DNA of 22,322 nt from NCBI GenBank assembly GCA_016713325.1, contig JADJPJ010000098.1, positions 1-22,322 of the forward strand, in the 5' to 3' direction. The translations under genes and the position numbers were made by a program. The notes below the pieces were generated by a model. It was not told where the DNA came from, ran no database searches, and saw only the letters and a program-made list of their open reading frames with translations. Source of the DNA: Candidatus Flexifilum affinis (lineage in GTDB: Bacteria; Chloroflexota; Anaerolineae; Aggregatilineales; Phototrophicaceae). Numbering within the stretch: the first letter of the stretch is position 1; every line of letters begins with the position of its first letter. Below, piece after piece: positions 9,821-18,043 of this stretch.

Positions 9821-10711
9821 ATGCAGATAGGGTTGCAACTGCCGTCCTTCAAAGTGTCCGGCGGCACCGCCGCCATTCGCCCGAAGCTGAAAGAGGTCGT
9901 TCGCGCAGCCGAGGACGGCGGCTTTTACAGCCTATGGGTGATGGACCATTTCTATCAGATACGGGGATTGTTCGGCGAAGCCTACACCGATCCGATGCTT
10001 GAAGCCTACACCGCCCTGGGCTTTCTCGCTGGCGTCAGCGAGCGGCTGATGCTCGGCGCGCTGGTCACCGGCGTGATCTACCGGCACCCGTCGGTGCTGC
10101 TGAAGATGATGAACACGCTGGATATTGTCTCCGGCGGGCGAGGCTACCTCGGCATCGGCGCGGCGTGGTATGAAGGCGAGGCGGAGGGGTTCGGGGTTCC
10201 GTATCCAGATACCAAGACGCGCTTTGAATGGCTGGAAGAGGCGCTGCAAATGGCGCACGCGCTGTGGTCGAGCGACGAGACGACCTTCAACGGCGCGCAC
10301 TTCAACGCCCCCAAGCTGACCAACAACCCGCGCCCGCTCAGCCAGCCACACCCGCGCATCATGATCGGCGGAACGGGTCCGAACAAGACGCTGCGCATGG
10401 TGGCGCAGTACGCCGACGCCTGCAACATTTTCATGGGTGGCGGCGTGGATGCGGTGCGCGGCTCGCTGGACACGCTCAAGGGACACTGTGAGCGGCTGGG
10501 GCGCGACTACGCGACTATCGAAAAGACGACGCTGGGGACGGTCTATCTTGCGGCGGGGCACGAGACAGTCGAGGGGACGCTGGAGAAGCTGCGCCAGCTT
10601 TCGGAAATCGGCGTTACACATGTCATCGTGAACATGCCGAACGTGTATGAGATCGCGCCGCTGGAAATCTTCGCTCGCGACATCATTCCGCAGGCGGCGC
10701 AGTGGTCCTAA
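9821..10711 (+). CDS. Luciferase-like monooxygenase-superfamily, probable F420-dependent oxidoreductase
   Basis: These TIM-barrel enzymes use reduced F420 or FMN to reduce or oxidise diverse substrates. The protein, 296 residues and uninterrupted, begins MQIGLQLPSF and shows the family pattern in order: AAEDGGFYSLWVMDHF, LMLGALVTGVIYRHP, TLDIVSGGRGYLGIGAAWYE and HPRIMIGGTGPNKTL. The start at 9821 is preferred over the ATG at 9815 because GAAAGGG sits seven bases before it and only one base before the other. Its end overlaps the prmC start by ten bases, so the two are probably co-translated, although no biochemical link is evident. The dependence on F420 rather than FMN is inferred from family resemblance. 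Confidence 0.88.
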   Translation: MQIGLQLPSFKVSGGTAAIRPKLKEVVRAAEDGGFYSLWVMDHFYQIRGLFGEAYTDPMLEAYTALGFLAGVSERLMLGALVTGVIYRHPSVLLKMMNTLDIVSGGRGYLGIGAAWYEGEAEGFGVPYPDTKTRFEWLEEALQMAHALWSSDETTFNGAHFNAPKLTNNPRPLSQPHPRIMIGGTGPNKTLRMVAQYADACNIFMGGGVDAVRGSLDTLKGHCERLGRDYATIEKTTLGTVYLAAGHETVEGTLEKLRQLSEIGVTHVIVNMPNVYEIAPLEIFARDIIPQAAQWS

Positions 10712-11561
10712 CGACCGCCGGGGAGGCGCTGCGCCGTGCTGCGCAGCGCCTGTCGCCGGTCAGCGACTCGGCGGCGTCGGACGCGCAGGCGCTGCTGCGT
10801 CGGGTGCTGGCGGTGGACCGCGCGGCGCTGCTGGCGCACCCGGAACGCCCGCTGGACCCGGCGCAGGCGGCGGCTTTCGAGGACCTGATCGGGCGCGCCG
10901 CCGCCGGGGAGCCGCTGCCGTACATCCTGGGCAGGTGGCCCTTCTACGATCGCGATTTCATCGTGACGCCGGCCGTGCTCATCCCGCGGCCAGAGACGGA
11001 ACTGCTGCTCGAACAGGCGCTGGCCTTCTCAGTCGATCGCGCACTCACCGCCATCGACGTGGGTACCGGCAGCGGCGCTCTGGCCGTGACTCTCGCAGCC
11101 CTGCGACCGCGCGCTGAGGTTTTCGCGACCGATGCCAGCGCCGATGCTCTGGCCGTCGCGCGGCAGAATGCATCCCTGTATGATGTCCCAGTGACTTTCC
11201 TCCTCGGTGACCTGCTGAATCCGCTGATCGAACGGCGTGTGCACAGCGATCTAGTCATGGCCAACCTGCCCTACATCCCGTCAGACGAGGTCGACCGCCT
11301 GCCGGTCAGCAAGCACGAACCGCGCCAGGCTCTGGATGGAGGCCGGGACGGGCTGGACCTGATCGCCGTCTGATGGGGCAGGTGCTGCTGGTCCTGAACC
11401 CGGGAGGCCTGGTTTTGTTGGAATTCATGTCCGGCCAGGGCGAAACGGTGGCCGCTGAAGCTCGTCGGTTACTTCCAAACGCGGCGGTCGAGATCCTCCA
11501 TGACTATGCCGGCCATGATCGAATCGCGTGCGTTCGCCCGCTGGAGACTGCAAACTCCTAG
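10702..11561 (+). CDS. prmC: PrmC (HemK), release-factor glutamine methyltransferase, one frameshift
   Basis: PrmC methylates the Gln of the GGQ motif in RF1/RF2, tuning translation termination. GTG 10702 overlaps the preceding gene. The N-terminal helical domain (ALLRRVLAVDRAALLAHPE) is followed by the linker PYILGRWPFYDRDFIVTPAVLIPRPETE, typical of PrmC, and by the SAM-binding motif IDVGTGSGALAV. The catalytic motif, usually NPPY, reads NLPY (11263-11274). Then the normal KHEPRQALDGGRDGLDLI. The frame breaks at TGA 11371-11373 and continues one frame over as MGQVLLVLNPGGLVLLEF to the true end at 11561. Full span about 286 codons, the usual length. prfA, the common partner, is not adjacent. 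I regard the break as probably an indel error, since prmC is rarely lost. Confidence 0.9.
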
Positions 11562-11586
11562 GTGAAGAGAAGTGCCGCGCTGCATC

Positions 11587-11614
11587 TTGCAAAGCGCCGC
11601 GCCTATGCTAAAAT
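11587..11614 (+). promoter_or_regulatory. Promoter of tRNA-Val(GAC), extended -10 type
   Basis: TTGCAA (11587-11592), a 16-base spacer and TAAAAT (11609-11614) preceded by TG one base upstream (TGCTAAAAT), a near-perfect extended -10. The predicted transcript starts a few bases before the mature tRNA. Confidence 0.7.
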
Positions 11615-11626
11615 ATGCCTCCATAT

Positions 11627-11699
11627 GGGCAGTTAGCTCAACTGGTAGAGCACTCCTTTGACGTGGGAGTGGTTAGAGGTTCGAGTCCTCTACTGCCCA
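11627..11699 (+). tRNA. tRNA-Val, anticodon GAC
   Basis: The acceptor arms GGGCAGT and ACTGCCC pair fully; the D stem is GCTC/GAGC; the anticodon stem CTCCT/GGGAG has loop TTGACGT, giving anticodon GAC (reads GTC and GTT); the T stem AGAGG/CCTCT encloses TTCGAGT. The discriminator is A and CCA is not encoded. This is the second tRNA-Val in the window, with a different anticodon and an unlike acceptor stem, so not a recent copy of the first. Confidence 0.95.
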
Positions 11700-11723
11700 A
11701 ATGAGAGGAAATCTCCGGAAATG

Positions 11724-11745
11724 CCAGCATAGCTGCTGGTTTATT
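11724..11745 (+). terminator. Rho-independent terminator of tRNA-Val(GAC)
   Basis: CCAGCA (11724-11729), loop TAGC and TGCTGG (11734-11739), followed by TTTATT. A short 6-bp stem 24 bases after the tRNA end. Confidence 0.6.
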
Positions 11746-12090
11746 CGGCTATCATACCTGGCTGATCCCCGTGCTGCACCCGCTTCGAGACCTCATTAAA
11801 ATAGGCGAATGGCGCGTGCAGTTCCAATCGCACTTACTCTTCCGGTTTGACGACAACCCGCTCGAGCATCAACCGCAGCAGTTCACGCTGGTCGCTGCGG
11901 ATAAGACCTTTATTTAGGAAACCCACTTTCGCGATTTTCGCGGCATCCAGGCTGGTGACGTGCTGCTCATGTCTCCGATCCAGCACCTCGAGGCTGGCAC
12001 ACTACCGTCTCCGCCGTGCCTGACATTCCTGCCACAATTGCCGATAGATCTCATCTGCTATCTGCTCGCTGGTGAACGGCAGCGTTTGGA
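11741..12090 (-). pseudogene. Remnant of the C-terminal end of a serine recombinase (integrase/resolvase type)
   Basis: One minus-strand frame reads continuously through two in-frame stops: LPFTSEQIADEIYRQLWQEC, then a TAG, then KIAKVGFLNKGLIRSDQREL and LLRLMLERVVVKPEE, then a TAA, then VRLELHAPFAYFNEVSKR, ending at TAA 11741-11743. The pattern LLRLMLERVVV followed by a short gap and VRLELHAPFAYF matches the C-terminal tail of large serine recombinases. A single base change (AAA to TAA) would restore the second break, so this looks like real decay by substitution. No catalytic domain or Cys-rich zinc ribbon is present, so only the tail survives. It lies 42 bases from a tRNA-Val gene, a common place for integrated elements. 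Upstream (12090-12185) nothing else is recognisable. The family assignment rests on pattern memory. Confidence 0.5.
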
Positions 12091-12147
12091 GCTTTGGCAG
12101 CTCAGTAGATTTGCTGCATATGACCTCTTGCGGCGTTTTCCACTGGC

Positions 12148-12169
12148 GGGGCAAGGCGTACCTTGCCCC
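12148..12169. repeat. Perfect 22-base palindromic hairpin after the M14 gene
   Basis: GGGGCAAGG (12148-12156), loop CGTA, CCTTGCCCC (12161-12169). It lies 16 bases beyond the M14 stop and could slow or end that transcript, though no T run follows. GC-rich palindromes of this style sit after other genes here too (17242-17273). Confidence 0.55.
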
Positions 12170-12185
12170 TTGATGAGCGAAGCGA

Positions 12186-13549
12186 CTACCGGCTTTTCGA
12201 CGCGATATAGGCCGCCGTCGCCAGACCGGCACACGTCTGCACGCCGACCAGGCTACGAATGGGCAGCGCACGGTAATTCAGCCTGGCTTCCAAATCCCCG
12301 CCGGATTCGTCCAGGCGAGTCGCTGCTGCTTTGTAGGCAGCGGCAATCGTAGCAGCGGTGTTACCTGCGGCGATCTCGTCACCGAGCATACGTGTGAACA
12401 TGCCATGCATGAGCAGACGGTAGAATGGCTTGCTCAGGACATTGCTGAATACTTCCGCTTGCGTCGCCGGGCGATCGGTTTCCGCGGCGGTCTGCGCCCA
12501 CTGTCGTTCTGCTGCGCGAAAGGATTTGCCCATCTTGAGGAACGCGCTTACCGCGCGGGTGACCGGCGTCTCCAGCCGCAGATCCGCCCGCACAAGATCC
12601 ATCTGGGCCGCCGTCCAGTCGTCGAACTCGTCCTGCAAATCCAGCCCCTGCACAATGGCATCACGCCGCCGCACGTCGGTCAGGCTCTGATCGTTGACAC
12701 GTGGGTCGTCGAAGTAAGGCATTTCTACCACGAGAAAGAAGCCGCCGTATTTGGACGCATAGTCGGCGCTGGATGTCCCCGAATCGATCGCCGCCGCGGG
12801 GTCAGGTGCGCCGTTCTGTTCGAGATAGTTGTAGAAGTCTCGGGTGTCGATGATGCGGTAGACTGCCGGCGCAAAGGTCTCAGCGAAAGGCACTTCCGGC
12901 TCGCCCAGGTCCAGCGCCAGCTCGAACCAGGTCGGGATGTCGTGAAACGTCTGGTACAGCGGTTCGCAGCGATCCGAGATGTAGTAGTACACGCCGCCGA
13001 AACCGGCATTGTGCAGCGAATACATAAAATCCGGCTTGACCTCGTCGATTACGCGCATCAGCGCCTGGGTTTCCGGCAGCGGTTGGTCGAACTTGAGTGT
13101 CTTGTACTCGATCGGAAAGGTCCACTCGACCTGATCGAACATGGCCGGGCGAAAAAGTGCTGCGCGTAGTGCGTCGGCGTGAACGGCCCCTTGAACCAGC
13201 CTTCGTTCAGGCGCATCCCGTCGCTGTCAATCGACTTGATGAAATGCCAGGTGTAGCCCAGTTCGCTGCGCAGCGCCTCGTCCTCGCACAACCGCCGTGT
13301 GAGATATTCGATGGTCATGCAGCCAATGGGCTCATTGGGATGCGGCCCGCCAAACACGAACGCCTGTCGCTCGCCGCCTTTGATCGTCAGCAGCTCGATG
13401 GGGTCGCCGCGCCGGGTGGTCCCCACGACGCGCAGCTCCGTGAGATCGGGATACTCCGCATGCAGCTTATGGGTTGAAGCGTACATCTCGTCGACGGTGA
13501 GAAACACGGAGTAGTCGGGAATATCGCGCGCGATCTGCTGCAAGTCCAT
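12186..13549 (-). CDS. M14-family zinc carboxypeptidase-like metallopeptidase (one frameshift)
   Basis: M14 enzymes trim residues from peptide C-termini or cleave amide bonds using one zinc ion. Start ATG 13549 has GGAGG eight bases upstream. The zinc pair is in FGGPHPNEPIG (His and Glu, H-x-x-E); the third ligand is the His of MYSLHNAGFGG; a substrate-binding Arg fits GMRLNEGWF; the catalytic Glu fits VVEMPYF. The frame breaks near 13145, where HFFARPC should read HFF-RPAMFDQVEW, consistent with loss of one C; the rest reads cleanly to 12186. About 454 residues. No signal peptide is visible, so I expect a cytoplasmic enzyme. It is divergent from a peptide ABC transporter across about 190 bases, which suggests use of imported peptides. 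Confidence 0.82.
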
Positions 13550-13644
13550 CTCTCAATCCTCCATGACAGGGTGGGGCGAGTATAAAGCGACTGCCCGCCA
13601 GGCTGCAATGTTCTGTGTCGTATTTTTGACGTCGGCACGAATTG

Positions 13645-13673
13645 TTGCGCACGCAGACGATGCTCGCTATGAT
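13645..13673 (+). promoter_or_regulatory. Candidate promoter of the peptide ABC operon
   Basis: TTGCGC (13645-13650), a 17-base spacer and TATGAT (13668-13673), about 70 bases before the first permease start and within the divergent intergenic region shared with the M14 gene. Confidence 0.45.
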
Positions 13674-13742
13674 ATTTCAAATGCTCCACACCTTCGTAAC
13701 CTTCCGAACGGCTGGTCGTCGAGAGTCGAGATCACCTACCTA

Positions 13743-14686
13743 ATGCAGTATCTGTTTCGGCGCCTGATCGTTGTCCCCTTTCTTCTTCTCGGCGTGGCGA
13801 CCGTCGTCTTCGCGCTGTTCCAGCTCACACCGGGCGACCCGCTGGTCGGGCGTTTTGGAATGCGGATCGACAACATGGATCCCGCTATGCTTGAACGGAT
13901 GCGTGACGATCTTGGGCTGAACGATCCCGTGCCTGTCCAGTATGTGCGCTATATGGGCAATCTGCTGCGCGGTGATCTTGGCACGAGCATCACCACCCGC
14001 GCCCCGGTGCTGGAAGAAATCATGGCGCGTAGTGGGGCGACGATCGAACTGGCGCTTGTGTCCTTTGTGCTGATCATTACATGCTCGATCCCGCTTGGCC
14101 TGCTAGCGGCGCTCAAACGCGGTTCACTGATCGACCGTGTCCTGATGGGGGCGGCGTTGTTTGGATTTTCGGTGCCCGCCTTCTGGTTAGGGACGATGCT
14201 GATCCTGCTGTTCTCGATCCAGTTCAGAATTCTCCCGACCTCCGGTCGTGGGGATGGGCTGCTCTTTGAGCGTCTGCCATATCTGATCCTGCCCGCGCTG
14301 ACGATCTCACTCGGCGCGATTGGCTATAACTCGCGGATTGTGCGGTCAGCGGTGCTGGAAATTATCAACCAGATGTACATCACGACGGCGCACAGCAAAG
14401 GGCTGCACCCCGCCGTGTTGTTATCCGCCATCTGCTGCCGAATACACTGATCCCAGTGGTGACCCTGATGGGTGTACAGTTTGCTGGACTGCTGGGCGGT
14501 GCGGCCATCATCGAGACGATTTTCGCATGGCCGGGGATGGGACGTCTCGCGATCAATGCCATTGGTCGGCGCGATTATCCACTCATTCTTGGTACAACGC
14601 TGATCTTCTCATTTGTCTACATCCTCATCAATTTGGTGGCCGATCTGTTGTATGTGGTGATCGATCCCCGTATTCGGTTGGAGTAA
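13743..14686 (+). CDS. ABC peptide/nickel-type transporter permease, DppB-like (one frameshift)
   Basis: First membrane subunit of a dipeptide/oligopeptide importer. The start at 13743 (MQYLFRRLIVVPFLLLGVAT) is the standard DppB N-terminus; an open frame extends upstream to 13563 but that part is not protein-like. Family features: LTPGDPLVGRFG, the periplasmic PVPVQYVRYMGNLLRGDLG, and several membrane helices. The EAA loop (EIINQMYITTAHSKGL) is broken near 14425 and resumes as HLLPNTLIPVVTLMGVQFAG, then ETIFAWPGMGRLA, ending VIDPRIRLE at 14686. About 314 residues, full length. Seven bases separate it from the next permease. Confidence 0.9.
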
Positions 14687-14693
14687 TGATTTT

Positions 14694-15610
14694 ATGGCGT
14701 CGACATCGCGGTCTAAAGGTGCGCTTGCTCCGGCAGCCGATAGCGCAATGACGCCGTTGAAAACATCAGCGACGCAGTCGCAGCGTGCGCTGCGCCGCCT
14801 GTTGCGCAACCGCACGGCGGTAGTCGGGATCGTGATATTGCTCGTCATCATGCTGGCCGCATTCTTTGCCCCGCAGGTCGCCCCCCACGATCCGTATAAG
14901 CAGGATTTCAGCAAAGGGAATCTTCCACTGTTCTCGCCTGACCACATTTTAGGGACGGACGATCTGGGGCGAGATACGCTCAGCCGCCTGATCTACGGCG
15001 GGCGTTCGTCGCTGGCAGCGGGCTTGCTGGTGGTTGCGATTGCCGCATCGGTCGGGGTGACACTGGGGCTCATCTCTGGTTACTACGGCGGCACGATTGA
15101 CACGGTCATTATGCGGCTGGTCGATGTGCTGTATGCGTTCCCGTTCCTGATCCTGGCGATTGCGGTGGTTGCCATTCTTGGCCCCGGCTTGCTCAATGTG
15201 ATGCTTGTCTTAGGCGCAATCGCATGGATCGACTATGCGCGCGTGGTACGCGGGGTGGTTTTGCAGGCCAAAGTGCAGGATTACGTGCTGGCGACGCGTG
15301 CCATCGGCGCCAGCAACTTTCGGATTGTCACGCGGCATATTCTGCCCAACTGCCTGAGCCTGATTATCGTGCAGGCGACGTTCAGCGTGGCAGCGGCGAT
15401 CATCGCGGCGGCGTCGCTCAGTTTCCTCGGCTTTGGGGCGCAGCCGCCCGAACCTGAATGGGGGCGATGCTCAACGCGGCGCAACGATTTATCCGCTCGA
15501 ACCCGATTCTGAGCATTCTGCCCGGCACGGCGATCATCCTGGTTGTGATCGCCATCAACCTTATCGGTGATGCGCTGCGAGATGCGCTCGATCCGAATAC
15601 GCAGGATTAG
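14694..15610 (+). CDS. ABC peptide/nickel-type transporter permease, DppC-like (one frameshift)
   Basis: Second membrane subunit of the importer. ATG 14694 has GGAG ten bases upstream. Family features in order: a soluble N-terminus, VVGIVILLVIMLAAFFAPQV as first helix, the DppC hallmark ILGTDDLGRDTLSRLIYGGR, and the EAA loop ATRAIGASNFRIVTRHILPN. The frame is lost near 15460 at the conserved PPEPEWG(A)M, where one G of a G run seems missing; it resumes as AMLNAAQRFIRSNPILSILP and ends at LRDALDPNTQD (15608-15610). About 305 residues, full length. The binding protein follows after 16 bases. Confidence 0.9.
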
Positions 15611-15626
15611 GTACGGAGGGATGGGA

Positions 15627-17227
15627 ATGAAACGTTTGGGAACACTTCTGTTGTTGATTGTCGTGTTGGGGGCGCTGGTCGGCATCGTCAGCGCGCAGGA
15701 TACCCCGGTCGAAGGCGGCGTGCTGCGCGTCTCCGTCAGCGCCAACACTGGTCTGGATCCGATCTTCATCTCCGACGACATGTCGATGTATCCGTCGTCG
15801 CTGGTGTACCAGTTTTTGGTGCGCGCCATTCGCCAACCGGATGGGGCCATTGCTTACAAAGGCGACCTTGCCGAGTCATGGGACATCTCGGAAGATGGCA
15901 CAGAGATCACTTTCTATCTGCGCCAGGGGATGACTTTCCAGGACGGCAACGCCGTGTTCCCTGAAGGCGAAGGCCGTGAAGTGGTGGCCGACGATGTCGT
16001 GTATTCTATGAACCGTCTGATGACGACCGAGGGCGCCTCTGTGGCCTCTGACCTGTCGGCGGCCTACGAGTCAATCGAGGCGATTGATGATTACACTGTC
16101 AAGCTCACGCTCTCGCAGCCCAATGGCATCATTTTCGACGGTGCGCGCGGCATCTCCTACCTGGCGATCTACCCGCGTGAAGCCGTCGAGCAGCTTGGCG
16201 ACGACATTCGCACGAACCCGATTGGCTCCGGCCCGTTCGAGTTCGTCGAATATGTGGTCGATGATCATATTACCCTTCAACGCAACGAGGATTTCTATAT
16301 CCGCCCCAACCTCGACGGTATCGAGTTCAGGATCATTCCCGATGCAGTAACAGAGGTATTGGCGCTTGAGGCAGGTGAAATCGATGTGATGGCCGGAGCG
16401 TCGCTGCCCAACACCGACATTGCGCGCTTCCGCGACAACCCTGACTTCCAGGTCATCGATACGCTGATTACGTTTACCACCCAGATCATTGTCAACGTTA
16501 ACGTGCCGCTGTACTCAGATATCAGGATGCGCGAGGCGATCGCGAAGGCGATTGACGGACGCGGCATTTTGCGCGCGGTATATGGTGAGGTTGTGGTCGA
16601 GGGCTGCGGTCAGACTGGGCCCGGCTGGCCGGGCTATAACCCCGATCTGTGCCAGTATTTCCCGTATGAGCCGGATACTTCGCGCGCGATTCTGGCCGAA
16701 CTCGGCTGGGCTGACAGCAACGGTGATGGCATTCTTGACAAAGACGGGCAGCCGCTGACCATCGAGTTTGAGGCTTGGAATCTGCCCGAAATGCCGCGCG
16801 TGATGGAAGCGGTGGTGACACAGCTTCGTGAGGTCGGCTTTGATGCGCAGCTTGAGATTGTCGAGTTCAGGACTTGGATCGAAGACTACAATGCGGGTGT
16901 ATCGAAGCTGATGCCTACCTCCGGCTTCTGCTGCATTGGCGGCACCGAGGTCGTACTGGGGGCCTGGTGGTTTCCGGTGAGACTATGGGCATCAAGGATG
17001 AGGAAGCCCAGGCTCTGCTCGTAGAGGCGCTGACGGTGATCGATCTTGAGGAACGTTCGCCGCTGATCCAGCAGGCAGCAGAGCGGATTTACAGCCAGTA
17101 CTACGCCATTCCGCTGGGCTTCCAGACCGTTTTCCGGGCGCAGAGCAGCCGCGTGCAGGATTTCCCCGGGTTCTTCTGGTGGTTCGCGGTCGTCGGCGAG
17201 GAATACAACGTGTGGCTGACTCAGTAG
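15627..17227 (+). CDS. Extracellular solute-binding protein family 5 (peptide-binding), one frameshift
   Basis: Captures peptides or similar ligands outside the membrane and hands them to the permeases. The start at 15627 is chosen because GGAGGG ends six bases before it; the ATG at 15621 would leave no spacing. A signal peptide (MKRLGTLLLLIVVLGALVGI) ends near VSAQ; there is no lipobox Cys, so it may be secreted or held otherwise. Family-5 features: LAESWDISEDGTEITFYLRQ, DDVVYSMNRLM, NPIGSGPFEFVEY, DIRMREAIAKAIDGRGIL. The frame breaks near 16975 and resumes with MGIKDEEAQALLVEAL to GEEYNVWLTQ. About 533 residues, normal. No ATPase gene follows; the next 800 bases are gene-free. Confidence 0.9.
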
Positions 17228-17241
17228 CTCAAGGTCAATTT

Positions 17242-17273
17242 GCGCGGTAGGGGCAGTGAAGCCCCTACCGCGC
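17242..17273. repeat. Perfect 13-bp-stem palindromic hairpin after the binding-protein gene
   Basis: GCGCGGTAGGGGC (17242-17254), loop AGTGAA and GCCCCTACCGCGC (17261-17273), starting 14 bases after the stop. It is very stable but not followed by T residues, so it is either a mobile-type palindromic repeat or an RNA 3'-end stabiliser rather than a classic terminator. Confidence 0.6.
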
Positions 17274-17375
17274 CCGTAAACCCGGGCGAACGTGACATCC
17301 GGGCAATCGGTGGAACGCAAACTCAGTGAATCATGAAAGTTCACCTTGACCATCAATCGCTGCGTTTTTTGAGCC

Positions 17376-17459
17376 AACCCCACCCCAAAAAATCTAACGC
17401 CTGTTTGCCCCTCTCCGCACGGAGAAGGGCGGTTGAGCGCAGCGAAACGGGGTGAGGTT
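17376..17459. repeat. MITE-like 84-base palindromic repeat with inverted ends
   Basis: The ends AACCCCACCCC (17376-17386) and GGGGTGAGGTT (17449-17459) are inverted copies matching at 10 of 11 positions. Inside is a second hairpin, GCCCCTCTCC (17407-17416) and GGAGAAGGGC (17421-17430), with one mismatch. It carries no coding frame. Elements of this style, with a GAAACGGGGTGAGG tail, are familiar from intergenic regions of Chloroflexota genomes; that statement is from memory. Confidence 0.5.
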
Positions 17460-17655
17460 AATCAATCCGTGACATACTGAACCTTGCGAAGGCCCCTGGC
17501 AATGAAGCTCTCCCCTACCTCACCTTGTCCTTGTGACCGCGGCGTTGCCTATAGAACGTCTTACCACTACGAAAACACGAGTCATGGGCTTGTTCTTCAC
17601 AGACCTTCAATGCCGCCAGCGAATGTCGTGCGAATAACCTGACCCGCGTCACTTC
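17460..17655. other. Gene-free stretch
   Basis: I see no gene here. CTCTCCCCTACCTCACC (from about 17508) resembles the neighbouring palindromic repeat and may be a fragment of another copy. Confidence 0.3.
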
Positions 17656-17891
17656 TGCTATAGTGTTCTTGCGAGTCGTTCCTCACACGACAAGCTTTAA
17701 GGTGGGTGGGGAGTATTCGCTCACCGAGAGCTCACATCAAAATCGACTCGAGAAGCGCTCATAGCGAACAGCTTGAGGAAAAGTAATCGAATAGAAGAAA
17801 CGTGCCGAGGGATTTGGCTGGAACATCTGTTCAGGAGATTTTGCCTCGTGCTCACACCTCCCGAAAAGCGACCACTTGCTGGTCGCTTTTT
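17656..17891 (+). ncRNA. Candidate independent small RNA (about 220 bases) of unknown type
   Basis: TGCTATAGT (17656-17664) is a strong extended -10; transcription would begin near 17671. A perfect terminator ends at 17891. No protein frame lies between. Hand folding shows GTCGT/ACGAC (near 17674-17690), a long-range CAAGCT/AGCTTG pair (near 17690 and 17771) enclosing GGTG/CACC, and CGAGG/CCTCG near the 3' end. The conserved cores of SRP RNA, RNase P RNA and tmRNA are absent, and I cannot fold it as a convincing 6S RNA. It could instead be a long leader with an attenuator ahead of the sensor gene, which starts 150 bases later. Confidence 0.35.
17864..17891. terminator. Perfect rho-independent terminator, potentially bidirectional
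   Basis: AAAAGCGACCA (17864-17874), loop CTTGC, TGGTCGCTTTT (17880-17890) plus one more T. The 11-bp arms match exactly, and the A and T flanks let it act on both strands. No annotated gene ends just upstream, which is the main reason to suspect an RNA gene here. Confidence 0.75.
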
Positions 17892-17934
17892 GCATGTACG
17901 CCACAATTTTCTTTGGAAGTGCAAATAGTTTTAC

Positions 17935-17962
17935 GCTTACTTCCGAACAATGAAGTTACAAT
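17935..17962 (+). promoter_or_regulatory. Weak promoter candidate for the PAS sensor gene
   Basis: TACAAT (17957-17962) is a good -10 about 80 bases before the start codon; the only -35 at suitable distance, GCTTAC (17935-17940), is poor. Confidence 0.3.
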
Positions 17963-18043
17963 CTATAACAGTTGTCATCAACGCTGAAGCGAGCGAAATC
18001 AAAGGCTCCAGTGACGGTGAATTGCGACTGAAGAGAAAATGAC

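Noticed and set aside
11360..11385. Programmed frameshift in prmC
   Set aside because: No slippery heptamer or downstream pseudoknot is apparent, and similar breaks occur in most neighbouring genes.
13563..13742. N-terminal extension of the DppB-like permease
   Set aside because: The frame is open, but the sequence is not membrane-like or conserved, and it overlaps the M14 upstream region and the candidate promoter; the standard DppB start is at 13743.
17690..17720. yybP-ykoY (manganese) riboswitch, because GGGGAGTA occurs
   Set aside because: Only this 8-base word fits; the other conserved loop sequences are missing and the downstream gene is a sensor, not a transporter.
17656..17891. 6S RNA, SRP RNA or tmRNA
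   Set aside because: No GGAAGGAAGC-type SRP loop, no tRNA-like end, and the two ends do not pair into a convincing 6S closing stem.
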